In this document: positions 46,554 through 55,618 of the stretch, piece after piece | Position numbering within the stretch: position 1 is the first letter of the stretch | Layout: the number at the start of each line of letters is the position of its first letter | From: Bacillus sp. SA1-12 | GTDB taxonomy: Bacteria > Bacillota > Bacilli > Bacillales > Bacillaceae | DNA length: 64,000 nt | Assembly (NCBI RefSeq): GCF_000981385.1 | Contig: NZ_LATZ01000020.1 | Location: 1-64,000 of the forward strand | Direction: 5' to 3' | Notes under the pieces: generated by a model | What the model was told of the DNA's origin: nothing | Database searches by the model: none | What the model saw: only the letters and a program-made list of their open reading frames with translations | Position numbers and translations under genes: made by a program

Positions 46554-47306
46554 GTGAATCGCATTGAGTCAGTTAAAAATCCAAAAGTAAAGCAATGGAA
46601 AAAACTTCATACAAAAAAGGAACGGGAAACAACAGGCACGTTTATCATTGAGGGTCAGCATTTAGTTGAAGAGGCATTAAAAAAGAAGGAAATCATCACA
46701 GATCTTATCGTTTCCGAGGAGATAACACTTCCTTCCCATTGGAATGTCGATCAATTGAATATAACGATCGTTACAAAGGAAATTATGAAGGCTATTAGTG
46801 ATACAGAAACTCCACAAGGAGTAGCAGCTATTTGTGAGGTTTATTCGCATGATACTGCCCATGATTGGAAAAAGATCCTTCTCGTTGATCGAGTGCAAGA
46901 CCCCGGAAATTTAGGAACTATTATAAGAACAGCAGATGCTGCAGGTATTGACGGAATCATAATAGCTGAAGGGTCGGTTGACCACTTCAATTCAAAGGTT
47001 ATTCGATCAAGCCAAGGTTCGATCTTTCATTTGCCAATCGTTAAGGGGAATGTACTTGAATGGCTTGAGGCATACCGTGAAAAGCAGCTTCCAACATACG
47101 GCACCTCTTTGCAAAATGGAGTAAGCTATCGTGAAGTATCACCGTCTGAGTCGTTTTGTCTTTTGATTGGTAATGAAGGCAGCGGTGTTGCCAGTGAGTT
47201 GCTGACTAAAACCGACAAAAACCTGTATATTCCAATTTATGGTGGAGCAGAATCATTAAATGTTGCGGTTGCAACAGGAATTCTTCTTTATCATTTGAGG
47301 GCGTAA
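46554..47306 (+). CDS. ysgA: TrmH-family (SPOUT) RNA 2'-O-methyltransferase YsgA
   Basis: The 250-residue protein has an N-terminal L30e-like RNA-binding domain (RIESVKNPKVKQWKKLHTKK; TFIIEGQHLVEEALK). The SPOUT methyltransferase domain has LLVDRVQDPGNLGTIIRTAD near 105-124, LLIGNEGSGV near 204 and the knot motif IPIYGGAESLNVAVA near 225. The likely target is 23S rRNA; I recall YsgA being assigned to a 23S Gm in B. subtilis. The start is GTG at 46554, with AAGGAG eight bases upstream; the ATG at 46512 lies too far upstream. Confidence 0.9.
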   Translation: MNRIESVKNPKVKQWKKLHTKKERETTGTFIIEGQHLVEEALKKKEIITDLIVSEEITLPSHWNVDQLNITIVTKEIMKAISDTETPQGVAAICEVYSHDTAHDWKKILLVDRVQDPGNLGTIIRTADAAGIDGIIIAEGSVDHFNSKVIRSSQGSIFHLPIVKGNVLEWLEAYREKQLPTYGTSLQNGVSYREVSPSESFCLLIGNEGSGVASELLTKTDKNLYIPIYGGAESLNVAVATGILLYHLRA

Positions 47307-47344
47307 GTTGCAGGAACAATTTGTTTTGATTATAATAAGATAGA

Positions 47345-47668
47345 AATTACATATGAAAGAAACGATGACAGAGACTAGTAATTTACAATTTATCCAATCA
47401 GGGAAAAAGTGCCGTAGACTGAAAGCACTTTATGGAATTGTGTAAATGAATTCACCTCTCGAGTTGATACTTGGACCGTATTAGAGATTTTCGTAGGAAA
47501 GGTTTTCGAACTTAGAGCACTTCTATAAAAACTCTAAAACGTAAAGGTGTTCCGGTTTTTACCGTTATTCAAATGAAGTGAGCAGTGCGAATCAGTTTAT
47601 GCACGGCTAACAAGGGTGGTAACGCGAATTCAACTCGTCCCTTTTTAGGGGCGGGTTTTTTATTTTGC
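47345..47668 (+). promoter_or_regulatory. T-box riboswitch controlling pheST
   Basis: The T-box core AACAAGGGTGGTAACGCG is at 47609-47626. The terminator is CTCGTCC and GGGGCGGG with TTTTTTATTTT after it (47633-47666). In the stem I region GAATTCACCTCTCGAG contains TTC (47451-47453), a phenylalanine codon in the specifier position, which agrees with the downstream genes. Confidence 0.93.
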
Positions 47669-47704
47669 AATAAAGAGCCATTCATTTGACATTTGTAATT
47701 AAGT

Positions 47705-47820
47705 TTAGCTACAGCGTATAGTACCTCTAAGGTCCAGCCACTCATGAAATAAAGGGAGAAAACAGCTCTATTTCATAACCGTCTAATATGCCTTAGGTTG
47801 GTCAAGGCGCTCTCGCTTTT
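47705..47820 (+). repeat. Dispersed repeat, family 1, copy 7 (pheS leader)
   Basis: It contains AGGTCCAGCCACTCATGAAA, AGCTCTATTTCATAACCGTC and ends TCAAGGCGCTCTCGCTTTT. It lies between the T-box terminator and the pheS ribosome-binding site (AAAGGAGG at 47826), the same place as copy 4 in front of thrS. Confidence 0.8.
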
Positions 47821-47840
47821 CAAATAAAGGAGGAAGAAAC

Positions 47841-48875
47841 ATGCAGGAGCAATTAAAACAGCTTCAACAAGAAGCGCTTGAAAAGGTTGAACAAGCGCAG
47901 GATTTAAAAGCATTGAATGACATTCGCGTAGCTTATTTAGGGAAAAAAGGTCCGATCACAGAAGTTTTGCGCGGTATGGGAAAACTTTCAGCCGAAGAAC
48001 GTCCGGTAATGGGTGCCCTAGCGAATGAAGTGCGTGAAGTTATTGCAACATCGATTTCAAGCAAACAGGAGCGTTTAGAGCAATTAGCTGTTGAACAAAA
48101 GCTTGCAAAGGAAACAATTGATGTGACGTTGCCTGGAAGACCTGTTAAAGTTGGAAATCACCATCCGTTAACAGCGGTACTTGAGGAAATTGAAGATTTA
48201 TTCCTTGGAATGGGATATCAAATTGCTGAAGGACCTGAAGTAGAAACAGATTACTTTAATTTTGAAGCGTTAAATCTTCCTAAAGGACACCCGGCGCGTG
48301 ATATGCAGGATTCTTTCTATATTACAGAAGAACTGCTATTGCGTACGCATACATCACCTGTACAAGCAAGAACAATGCAAAAGCATAAAGGCCAAGGTCC
48401 GGTGAAAATTATCTGCCCTGGAAAGGTGTACCGTCGTGATAATGATGATGCTACACATTCCCATCAATTTACGCAAGTTGAAGGTTTAGTTGTTGATGAA
48501 AACATTAGCATGAGTGATTTAAAAGGAACTCTTGAAGTATTTGCCAAGAAAATGTTCGGAGAAGAGCGAGAAATTCGTTTGCGTCCAAGCTTCTTTCCAT
48601 TCACTGAGCCTTCAGTAGAGGTAGATGTATCTTGCTTCTCTTGTGGAGGAAAAGGCTGCAATATATGTAAGAAAACAGGATGGATTGAAATGCTTGGAGC
48701 CGGGATGGTACATCCAAACGTTCTTGAAATGGCTGGCTTTGATTCAAAGAAATACAGCGGATTTGCATTTGGAATCGGTGGAGAACGTATTGCCATGTTA
48801 AAGTACGGAGTCGATGATATCCGTCATTTCTATACAGATGATGTCCGTTTCTTAAAACAATTTAAACGAGTTTAA
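47841..48875 (+). CDS. pheS: Phenylalanyl-tRNA synthetase alpha subunit
   Basis: PheS is the catalytic subunit of the class II alpha2-beta2 enzyme. The N-terminal coiled-coil arm (about 1-90) is followed by [20 protein letters not shown] near 112. [12 protein letters not shown] near 172, motif 2 [20 protein letters not shown] near 195 and motif 3 [20 protein letters not shown] near 310 are all present. The length of 344 is typical. A Cys cluster ([12 protein letters not shown] near 265) is present as in other Bacillus enzymes. Confidence 0.97.
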   Translation: MQEQLKQLQQEALEKVEQAQDLKALNDIRVAYLGKKGPITEVLRGMGKLSAEERPVMGALANEVREVIATSISSKQERLEQLAVEQKLAKETIDVTLPGRPVKVGNHHPLTAVLEEIEDLFLGMGYQIAEGPEVETDYFNFEALNLPKGHPARDMQDSFYITEELLLRTHTSPVQARTMQKHKGQGPVKIICPGKVYRRDNDDATHSHQFTQVEGLVVDENISMSDLKGTLEVFAKKMFGEEREIRLRPSFFPFTEPSVEVDVSCFSCGGKGCNICKKTGWIEMLGAGMVHPNVLEMAGFDSKKYSGFAFGIGGERIAMLKYGVDDIRHFYTDDVRFLKQFKRV

Positions 48876-48878
48876 GAG

Positions 48879-48931
48879 CAAAAGCGGAAGCGCCTTGATC
48901 AGTGACGTGTGAACTGGAACTGGATGTCGAT
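48879..48931 (-). repeat. Dispersed repeat, family 1, copy 8 (partial, inverted)
   Basis: AAAAGCGGAAGCGCCTTGAT is the reverse complement of the family-1 3' end, and AACTGGATGTCGATC resembles the other end (GACATCCAG). The middle is deleted. It lies between pheS and pheT. Confidence 0.7.
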
Positions 48932-48990
48932 CGCTTATCCCAAGTATAAAAATATAAGTTAATTCATAACAAAATTAGGAGGTTATGAAC

Positions 48991-51405
48991 GTGTTTGTTT
49001 CATATAAATGGTTAGCCCAGTATGTAGATTTATCAGGGATTACGCCTGATGAATTAGCGGAAAAAATTACCCGCAGCGGAATCGAAGTAGAAGGTGTTGA
49101 CGTATTAAACGAAGGCTTAAAGGGCGTTGTTATAGGTCATGTTCTTGAGAAGGAACAACATCCTAATGCTGATAAGCTGAATAAATGTCAAGTTGATTTA
49201 GGAAACGGTGAAATTGTTCAGATCATTTGCGGTGCAAAGAATGTGGATAAAGGTCAAAAGGTTGCAGTTGCAACAGTAGGGGCTGTTCTGCCAGGGAATT
49301 TTAAAATTAAGAAAGCAAAGCTTCGCGGAGAAGCTTCCAACGGAATGATCTGTTCATTACAGGAGCTGGGAATTGAATCTAAGCTTGTCGCAAAGGAATA
49401 TTCAGAAGGTATTTTTGTATTCCCTGGCGATGTAGAAGCAGGGGCTGATGCGCTTGAGCAATTAAATCTTGATGATGCTGTTCTTGAACTGGGCTTAACA
49501 CCAAATCGAGCTGATGCCTTAAGTATGCTGGGGGTTGCCCATGAAGTTGCGGCTATTTTAAATCGCGATGTGAAGTATCCTGAAATATCATTTGAGAGCA
49601 TTGGTGAGAAAGCTTCAGATGCAGTGACAGTTAAAGTTGATGCAGCTGAGGATAATCCGATTTACACAGCAAAGGTAGTTAAAAATGTAACCATTGCCCC
49701 ATCTCCATTATGGATGCAAACGCGTCTGATGGCAGCAGGGATCCGTCCCCATAATAATGTCGTTGATATAACAAACTTTGTTCTTTTAGAATATGGTCAA
49801 CCATTACATGCTTTTGACTATGATCGCTTCGGATCAAAGGAAGTTGTTGTTCGCCGAGCAAAAGCTGGAGAAAAAATGATAACGCTTGATGATCAAGAGC
49901 GTACATTAACGACAGAACACTTAGTCATTACCAATGGTTCAGAGCCTGTTGCCTTGGCTGGTGTAATGGGCGGTTCAAATTCTGAAGTTCAATCAGACAC
50001 GAAAACCATTCTCTTGGAATCTGCATTATTTAATGGACAAAGAATTCGGATTGCTTCCAAGGATCACGGATTAAGAAGTGAAGCAAGTGCCCGTTATGAA
50101 AAAGGAGTTGACCCTAATCGTGTTTTTGCAGCAGCTGAGCGTGCAGCACAGTTAATTTCCTTATATGCAGGCGGAGAAGTGCTTGAAGGTACGGTTGAAG
50201 TTCAATCAGCCTCTTTTGAGCCTGCAGTTGTTCAAACAACAATTGAAAAGGTAAACCGAGTTCTTGGAATGTCTATTTCGGCTGAAGAAGTGAAGTCTAT
50301 TTTTGAACGTCTTCAATTCGGAGTAGAGGTTGACAACTCAACAATCACTGTCACAGTTCCAACTCGCCGCGGTGATATTTCGATTGAAGAGGATTTGATC
50401 GAAGAGGTTGCAAGGCTTTTTGGTTATGACAATATTCCAACAACGTTGCCGGTGGGGCAGGCATTCCCGGGCAAATTGACGGATTATCAACATAAGCGCC
50501 GTAAAGTACGTCGTTACTTAGAAGGTACGGGTTTATATCAAGCCATAACTTATTCATTAACGAGCGAAGAGAAAGCGGCAAAATATGCACTTGAATTCTC
50601 AGAATTAACCAAACTGGCTTTGCCAATGAGTGAAGAACGCAGTGTACTAAGATTAAGCCTTATTCCAAATTTATTAGAAGCGTTAAAGTACAATGTGGCA
50701 AGACAAATTGATCAAGTTGCTTTATATGAAATTGGCTCAGTTTTCCTTTCACAAGGCAAGGATACCCAGCCGCTTGAGAAAGAACGATTATCAGCTGCAG
50801 TTACGGGTTTATGGCATTCACATTCTTGGCAAGGTGAGAAAAAACCAGTTGACTTCTATGTCGTAAAAGGAATCATTGATGGATTAGCAGATCTTCTAGG
50901 ATTGACAAATCAATTTCAATATAAGCAAGCAAAACGTGAGGGCATGCACCCAGGGCGCACAGCTGAAATTTTCCTTGGTGAAAAGCTGGTTGGTTTTATC
51001 GGCCAAGTCCATCCATCTGTACAAAAACAGTTAGACTTATTAGAAACCTATGTATTCGAGCTTTCATTAGTTGATTTGTTAACGGTTGAGATTGAGGAAA
51101 CACGATTTGAAGTGATTCCGCGTTATCCATCCATTACAAGAGACATCGCACTTGTTGTAGAAAGGGACGTTGTAGCGGGAGATATTAAACAGATAATTAC
51201 CCATGCTGGCGGTACCATGCTTAAAGAAGTATCTGTTTTCGATCTTTATGAAGGAGATCGTCTTGAAGAAGGCAAGAAATCAGTTGCATTCTCACTTCGC
51301 TATTTCGATCCAGAGCGAACGTTAACAGATGAAGACGTAACAAAAACACATGAAAACGTGTTGAAGGCAGTAGAAGAGAAATTTGGTGCTACCTTACGCG
51401 GATAA
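48991..51405 (+). CDS. pheT: Phenylalanyl-tRNA synthetase beta subunit
   Basis: PheT binds tRNA and edits Tyr-tRNA-Phe. It has an EMAP-like tRNA-binding domain (about 40-150, [15 protein letters not shown]), a B3/B4 editing domain with [20 protein letters not shown] near 255 and a B5 domain near 410. The C-terminal FDX-ACB domain ends in [13 protein letters not shown] near 710. GTG at 48991 lies eight bases after AGGAGG and gives 804 residues beginning [14 protein letters not shown], as in B. subtilis. The ATG at 48985 lies only two bases from AGGAGG. Confidence 0.96.
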   Translation: MFVSYKWLAQYVDLSGITPDELAEKITRSGIEVEGVDVLNEGLKGVVIGHVLEKEQHPNADKLNKCQVDLGNGEIVQIICGAKNVDKGQKVAVATVGAVLPGNFKIKKAKLRGEASNGMICSLQELGIESKLVAKEYSEGIFVFPGDVEAGADALEQLNLDDAVLELGLTPNRADALSMLGVAHEVAAILNRDVKYPEISFESIGEKASDAVTVKVDAAEDNPIYTAKVVKNVTIAPSPLWMQTRLMAAGIRPHNNVVDITNFVLLEYGQPLHAFDYDRFGSKEVVVRRAKAGEKMITLDDQERTLTTEHLVITNGSEPVALAGVMGGSNSEVQSDTKTILLESALFNGQRIRIASKDHGLRSEASARYEKGVDPNRVFAAAERAAQLISLYAGGEVLEGTVEVQSASFEPAVVQTTIEKVNRVLGMSISAEEVKSIFERLQFGVEVDNSTITVTVPTRRGDISIEEDLIEEVARLFGYDNIPTTLPVGQAFPGKLTDYQHKRRKVRRYLEGTGLYQAITYSLTSEEKAAKYALEFSELTKLALPMSEERSVLRLSLIPNLLEALKYNVARQIDQVALYEIGSVFLSQGKDTQPLEKERLSAAVTGLWHSHSWQGEKKPVDFYVVKGIIDGLADLLGLTNQFQYKQAKREGMHPGRTAEIFLGEKLVGFIGQVHPSVQKQLDLLETYVFELSLVDLLTVEIEETRFEVIPRYPSITRDIALVVERDVVAGDIKQIITHAGGTMLKEVSVFDLYEGDRLEEGKKSVAFSLRYFDPERTLTDEDVTKTHENVLKAVEEKFGATLRG

Positions 51406-51423
51406 AGAACTAGAGTTGTTTAA

Positions 51424-51467
51424 AAAAGGATCAGTGCTCTCTCGAGGGGGACTGATCCTTTGGTTTT
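51424..51467. terminator. Bidirectional terminator between pheT and rnhC
   Basis: AAAGGATCAGT and ACTGATCCTTT form an eleven-pair stem between two convergent genes, with T-rich tracts on each strand. Confidence 0.88.
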
Positions 51468-51483
51468 AAAACAGCTCTTTTCT

Positions 51484-52425
51484 TTATTTTTTCGCTAATT
51501 TCAATGCCTTGTCTGTATTCGCGAAATGCTTTTTAGTAATTGATGCCAAAAACTGATTTCCTCTTTTTTGAATGATTTTTGCAGCTGCAATATCTACATG
51601 AGCTCCAGCACCTTTTGGAAGGGTAAAGCCTGCCAACTCTGATAAACGTTCAAACTCTTTTACAAACGAGTATCTGGCAATTATCGAAGCAGCGGCAACT
51701 GCTAAATGGATCCCTTCCGCTTTTGTTGAAAAGTAAATATTTTCTTTTACAACATTTTTCCCTTGCAAATGCTTAAAGTAAATAGCTGGATCAACAAACT
51801 GATCAATTAATAATCCATCAGGTTTTTCAGGAGCTATTTTGCTAAGAAGATGGTTAATGGCTTGATTATGTAATAAGGCCTTCATTTTACCTTGTGACAT
51901 TCCCTTCTGCTGCAGTTCATTGTATTTCTCGTTATGTAGCACAAGTAAGCTATATGGGATTGTTTGAATTAAATCTTTTGCGATTTCGATAATTTGCGGA
52001 TCCTTTAAATTTTTTGAGTCCTTTACCCCCAGCTCGTGGAGTAAAGGAATTTGCTCTTTTTTAACGTAAGCTGCAACCACTGTCATTGGTCCAAAAAAAT
52101 CACCTGTGCCAACCTCATCAGATCCAATGATGGATAAGCTTGAAATATTTGCTGGCGGCTGGAAACCGGTTGATGTTTTCTTTGCTGAAGTTAATACAGG
52201 ATTTTGAGCAGGTTTACTTTGAGTTTCCCATTTTAAAGCCTCTTCTTCTCCTTTGCTTCCTTGAAACAAAACCTTTCCCGATTTGTAAGCAGTAATGGTG
52301 CAACCATTCACTTTTGCCGAAAAAACAGCACCTTGAGGGGCTTTTGCTGTTTTAGCAGAGGTATAATGTGTTTCCATTTTATTAATCGTATCAGTCGTTA
52401 CTTTAATCACTGTGTTTGCCATCAT
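51484..52425 (-). CDS. rnhC: Ribonuclease HIII
   Basis: RNase HIII cuts RNA in RNA-DNA hybrids. The N-terminal TBP-like substrate-binding domain (about 1-85) is followed by the type 2 RNase H fold. IGSDEVGTGDFFGPMTVVAA near 99-118 has the Asp-Glu pair, LGVKDSKNLKD near 131 the next acid, DGLLIDQFVDP near 195 and the helix AEGIHLAVAAASIIARYSFV near 225 complete the site. The DEDE-type order and N-terminal extension separate it from RnhB. AAAGGA precedes the ATG pair. Confidence 0.95.
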   Translation of the reverse strand: MMANTVIKVTTDTINKMETHYTSAKTAKAPQGAVFSAKVNGCTITAYKSGKVLFQGSKGEEEALKWETQSKPAQNPVLTSAKKTSTGFQPPANISSLSIIGSDEVGTGDFFGPMTVVAAYVKKEQIPLLHELGVKDSKNLKDPQIIEIAKDLIQTIPYSLLVLHNEKYNELQQKGMSQGKMKALLHNQAINHLLSKIAPEKPDGLLIDQFVDPAIYFKHLQGKNVVKENIYFSTKAEGIHLAVAAASIIARYSFVKEFERLSELAGFTLPKGAGAHVDIAAAKIIQKRGNQFLASITKKHFANTDKALKLAKK

Positions 52426-52556
52426 GACATCCTTTCATCTTCTAAAAATAGTAATGGAATCCCGCAAAATCAATCGAAATATCGATCTTCTTCACATTTC
52501 CTAAAGCTTCATGTTATGATAGAGTGTAGGATTTGCAGGAAATGGAGGATTTATCG

Positions 52557-52814
52557 TTGTCAAATCGCCCTAAATCGAAAACGATAGTAGATATATATGG
52601 TCAACGATTCTCAATTGTAGGTGCAGAAAGCACCAGTCATATTCGTGCAGTTGCTTCAATTGTTGATGATAAAATGCGAGAGATTAATAGTAAAAACCCT
52701 TCTCTTGATATAAATAAGCTTGCTGTTTTAACAGCGGTTAATGTAGTTCACGAATACTTAAAGTTAAAAGAAGAGTATGAAAAACTAGAGAAGCAAATAA
52801 TAGAAAAGGATTGA
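52557..52814 (+). CDS. zapA: Cell division protein ZapA
   Basis: ZapA bundles FtsZ filaments at the division site. From TTG 52557 (GGAGG eight bases upstream) the 85-residue protein reads [20 protein letters not shown], matching Bacillus ZapA (YshA) in length and start. [20 protein letters not shown] near 24-43 and the C-terminal coiled coil ([20 protein letters not shown]) are as expected. It is followed by cvpA nine bases later. Confidence 0.93.
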   Translation: MSNRPKSKTIVDIYGQRFSIVGAESTSHIRAVASIVDDKMREINSKNPSLDINKLAVLTAVNVVHEYLKLKEEYEKLEKQIIEKD

Positions 52815-52823
52815 AGCTAAGAA

Positions 52824-53363
52824 ATGCTAGATTTAGTACTATTTATTATTCTATTATTCGGAATCCTAGTCGGCTTAAAACGCGGTTTTATTCTTCAATT
52901 TGTACATTTAACCGGGTTTATCGTTGCATATATTGTAGCATATCAGTATTTTGATGATCTTGCACCGAAATTAAAGCTGTGGGTTCCGTATCCTGTAACA
53001 AGTGAAGGTCCGGCCATTTTAACCTTACTAAATGGTGATAATTTAGAAGGAGCTTATTACCGTGCAGTTGCTTTTGTTATATTATTTATAGGAACAAAGA
53101 TTGTTATGCAAATCATTGGTGCTATGCTGGATTTTGTAGCATTGCTGCCAATCTTAAAGCAGTTAAATAAATGGGCAGGTTCAATTTTAGGATTTTTAGA
53201 ATCCTATCTCGTGCTATTTATTTTACTATTTATTGGTGCACTCATTCCAATTGATCAGCTTCAACAAGCATTAGATCAATCATTGCTAGCGAATTTGATC
53301 GTCAATCATACACCGTATTTTTCAGATAAGGTAAATGAACTATGGATTCAGTACATGTCATAA
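52824..53363 (+). CDS. CvpA family membrane protein YshB
   Basis: This 179-residue protein has four transmembrane helices and the CvpA pattern LFGILVGLKRGFILQFVHLT near 12-31, VAFVILFIGTKIVMQIIG near 82-99 and LNKWAGSILGFLESYLVLFI near 115-134. In E. coli CvpA is linked to colicin V export and envelope homeostasis. The Bacillus role is unknown. It follows zapA closely and ends at a terminator. Confidence 0.88.
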   Translation: MLDLVLFIILLFGILVGLKRGFILQFVHLTGFIVAYIVAYQYFDDLAPKLKLWVPYPVTSEGPAILTLLNGDNLEGAYYRAVAFVILFIGTKIVMQIIGAMLDFVALLPILKQLNKWAGSILGFLESYLVLFILLFIGALIPIDQLQQALDQSLLANLIVNHTPYFSDKVNELWIQYMS

Positions 53364-53391
53364 CTTCTCTCACGCATAGAGAAGTTTTTTC
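53362..53391 (+). terminator. Intrinsic terminator after cvpA
   Basis: AACTTCTCT and AGAGAAGTT pair around CACGCAT, followed by TTTTTT. The stem begins inside the stop region of cvpA. Confidence 0.9.
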
Positions 53392-53474
53392 TATTCGCTA
53401 AATGATGTTTGTAAAAATTGTACTTTTTCTATAAATATTTGTATCATTTTGATTAACGAGGTAGAGGTGAAAAC

Positions 53475-55202
53475 ATGGCTATTCATAAAAAGAACGTTAT
53501 TCGTTTATTGGAAAAAATTGCAGTATTAATGGAGTTAAAGGGCGAGAACCCGTTTAAAATAGCAGCGTTTCGAAAAGCTGCCAATGCACTTGAAATAGAT
53601 GATAGAAGCTTGGCTTTAATAGATGATTTTACTAAAATTCAGGGAATTGGCAAGGGAACCTCAGCCGTTATTAAGGAGTATATAGAAACTGGGAAATCAG
53701 AAGTGATGGAGCAATTGCAGAAAGAGGTTCCAGCGGGGCTGCTGCCATTATTAAAGCTACCGGGTTTAGGCGGAAAAAAAATTGCTAAGCTTTATAAAGA
53801 ATTACAAATAGATAGTGTTGAAGCTTTAAAGCAGGCTTGTGAGGAGAATAAAATTCAAGTGCTGGCAGGCTTCGGGAAAAAAACAGAGGAAAAAATATTA
53901 GCAGCAATCGAGGAAATGGGAAGTCGTCCTGATCGTCTTCCATTAGCCTTTATGCTGCCAATTGCAGAGGAAATTGAAGCATATCTCAGGCAATGTGAAT
54001 GTATTGAGGGATTTTCAAAAGCAGGCTCTCTCCGACGTATGAAGGAAACAATCAAGGATTTAGATTTTATTATTTCAACAACAGAACCTGGGAAGGTTCG
54101 GGATCAGCTGCTAGCTATTTCTGCTCTATCTGCAATTATCGCAAATGGTGATACAAAGGTTTCCGTTCAATTAAGCTATGATTATGAAGTAAGCGTGGAT
54201 TTTCGCATTGTTAAGCCTGAGGAATTTGCAACAACACTTCATCATTTTACAGGTTCAAAGGATCATAATGTGAGGATGAGGCAGCTTGCAAAAGAACGCG
54301 GAGAAAAAATCAGTGAATATGGTGTAGAAAACATTGAAACAAATGAAATAAAAACATTTGCTACAGAAAGTGAATTTTATGAGTACTTTAATCTCCCGCA
54401 CTTTTCACCAGAAATTCGGGAAGATGGTACAGAGGTGGATCTATTCAACAAAGAAATGAGGTTAATCCAATTAGAGGATATTAAAGGTGACCTGCATATG
54501 CATTCTACTTGGAGCGATGGTGCATTTACGATAAGAGAAATGGTGGAGGCCTGCCGCAAAAAAGGATATAGCTATATTGCAATAACTGATCACTCTCACT
54601 ATCTAAAGGTTGCAAACGGGTTAACACCAGAGCGTCTTAGAGCGCAACAGGAAGAAATTAAGGCCTTAAATGAGGAGTATGATGATATAACTATTCTTTC
54701 AGGTGTAGAGATGGACATTTTGCCAGATGGCACATTAGATTATGATGATGAGCTATTAAGTGAGATGGATCTTGTGATTGCTTCGATTCATTCGAGCTTT
54801 TCTCAACCTCGTGAAGTAATTATGAGTCGTTTAAAGAAAGCCTTGGAGAACAAACATGTTGACATTATTGCTCATCCAACTGGCCGCCTAATCGGGAAGC
54901 GAAACGGCTATGATGTGGATATTGATATGCTGATTCAACTAGCCAAGGAGACGGATACTGCGCTAGAATTAAATGCAAATCCTCATCGTCTTGATTTAAG
55001 CGCTGAACACGTACGAAAGGCACAGGAAGCGGGGGTAAAGCTTGTCATTAATACAGATGCGCATAATACGGATATGCTGGAAGATATGAGAGTGGGAGTC
55101 GCTACTGCTAAAAAAGGCTGGATAATGAGTGATAATATTATAAATACATGGGAGATCGACAGTCTGCAGGCATTTTTAAATAGACATCATAAAGAATGCT
55201 GA
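53475..55202 (+). CDS. polX: DNA polymerase/3'-5' exonuclease PolX
   Basis: PolX is an X-family repair polymerase with a PHP nuclease. The N-terminal helix-hairpin-helix part (IQGIGKGTSAVIKEYIETGK near 55-74; LPGLGGKKIAKLYKELQ near 95) is followed by the palm (AGSLRRMKETIKDLDFIIST near 181-200, with the catalytic Asp pair in DLDF). The C-terminal PHP domain begins KGDLHMHSTWSDG near 337 and includes AITDHSHYLKVANG near 368, DIIAHPTGRLIGKR near 462 and INTDAHNT near 521. The length of 575 fits. GAGGTAGAGG precedes the ATG. Confidence 0.95.
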   Translation: MAIHKKNVIRLLEKIAVLMELKGENPFKIAAFRKAANALEIDDRSLALIDDFTKIQGIGKGTSAVIKEYIETGKSEVMEQLQKEVPAGLLPLLKLPGLGGKKIAKLYKELQIDSVEALKQACEENKIQVLAGFGKKTEEKILAAIEEMGSRPDRLPLAFMLPIAEEIEAYLRQCECIEGFSKAGSLRRMKETIKDLDFIISTTEPGKVRDQLLAISALSAIIANGDTKVSVQLSYDYEVSVDFRIVKPEEFATTLHHFTGSKDHNVRMRQLAKERGEKISEYGVENIETNEIKTFATESEFYEYFNLPHFSPEIREDGTEVDLFNKEMRLIQLEDIKGDLHMHSTWSDGAFTIREMVEACRKKGYSYIAITDHSHYLKVANGLTPERLRAQQEEIKALNEEYDDITILSGVEMDILPDGTLDYDDELLSEMDLVIASIHSSFSQPREVIMSRLKKALENKHVDIIAHPTGRLIGKRNGYDVDIDMLIQLAKETDTALELNANPHRLDLSAEHVRKAQEAGVKLVINTDAHNTDMLEDMRVGVATAKKGWIMSDNIINTWEIDSLQAFLNRHHKEC

Positions 55203-55236
55203 AATATGATTTTGTGCTAGAAATAATTGATTTAAA

Positions 55237-55591
55237 GAGCTTTTTTTCAAACTTAATTGTTTCTTTAGCTGCAAGATCCTTGTCCTTTCTGAAATGATAG
55301 GGGAGCAGTAGGTTATATTGTAATGGATAGAATGACTTTTTACCTAGTTAAAAGCCTGCTTTGTCCTATACTATATGAAAACTCATAGTAAAAACTGCTT
55401 TACGTTGATTGGGGCATAAGTCACAAGACTCCAGAGGGAGCAGCAGGACAGTTGGGAGACCTAAGCAGGCTTGTATACGCTGAGAGGCACCCAGGACCAC
55501 CTGCGTGAAAGCAAGAGCCTTTAGCAGAAATCAATAAGCAAGTTTAACACATTAAATATTATATTGAAAAGACCAATTTTATAAAAACGAT
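55237..55591 (+). repeat. Dispersed repeat, family 2, copy 3
   Basis: It has GTTGATTGGGGCATAAG, AAGACTCCAGAGGGAGCAGC, AGGACAGTTGGGAGACCTAA, GTGAAAGCAAGAGCC and AGCAGAAATCAATAAGCAA. This is the clearest match to the known Bacillus GAGACTCCTGCGGGAGCAGC-type repeat. The ends (55237, 55591) are approximate. It fills the polX-mutS2 gap; no gene is seen. Confidence 0.7.
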
Positions 55592-55618
55592 CATGCAATT
55601 ACTAGGAGGTTTACGGTT

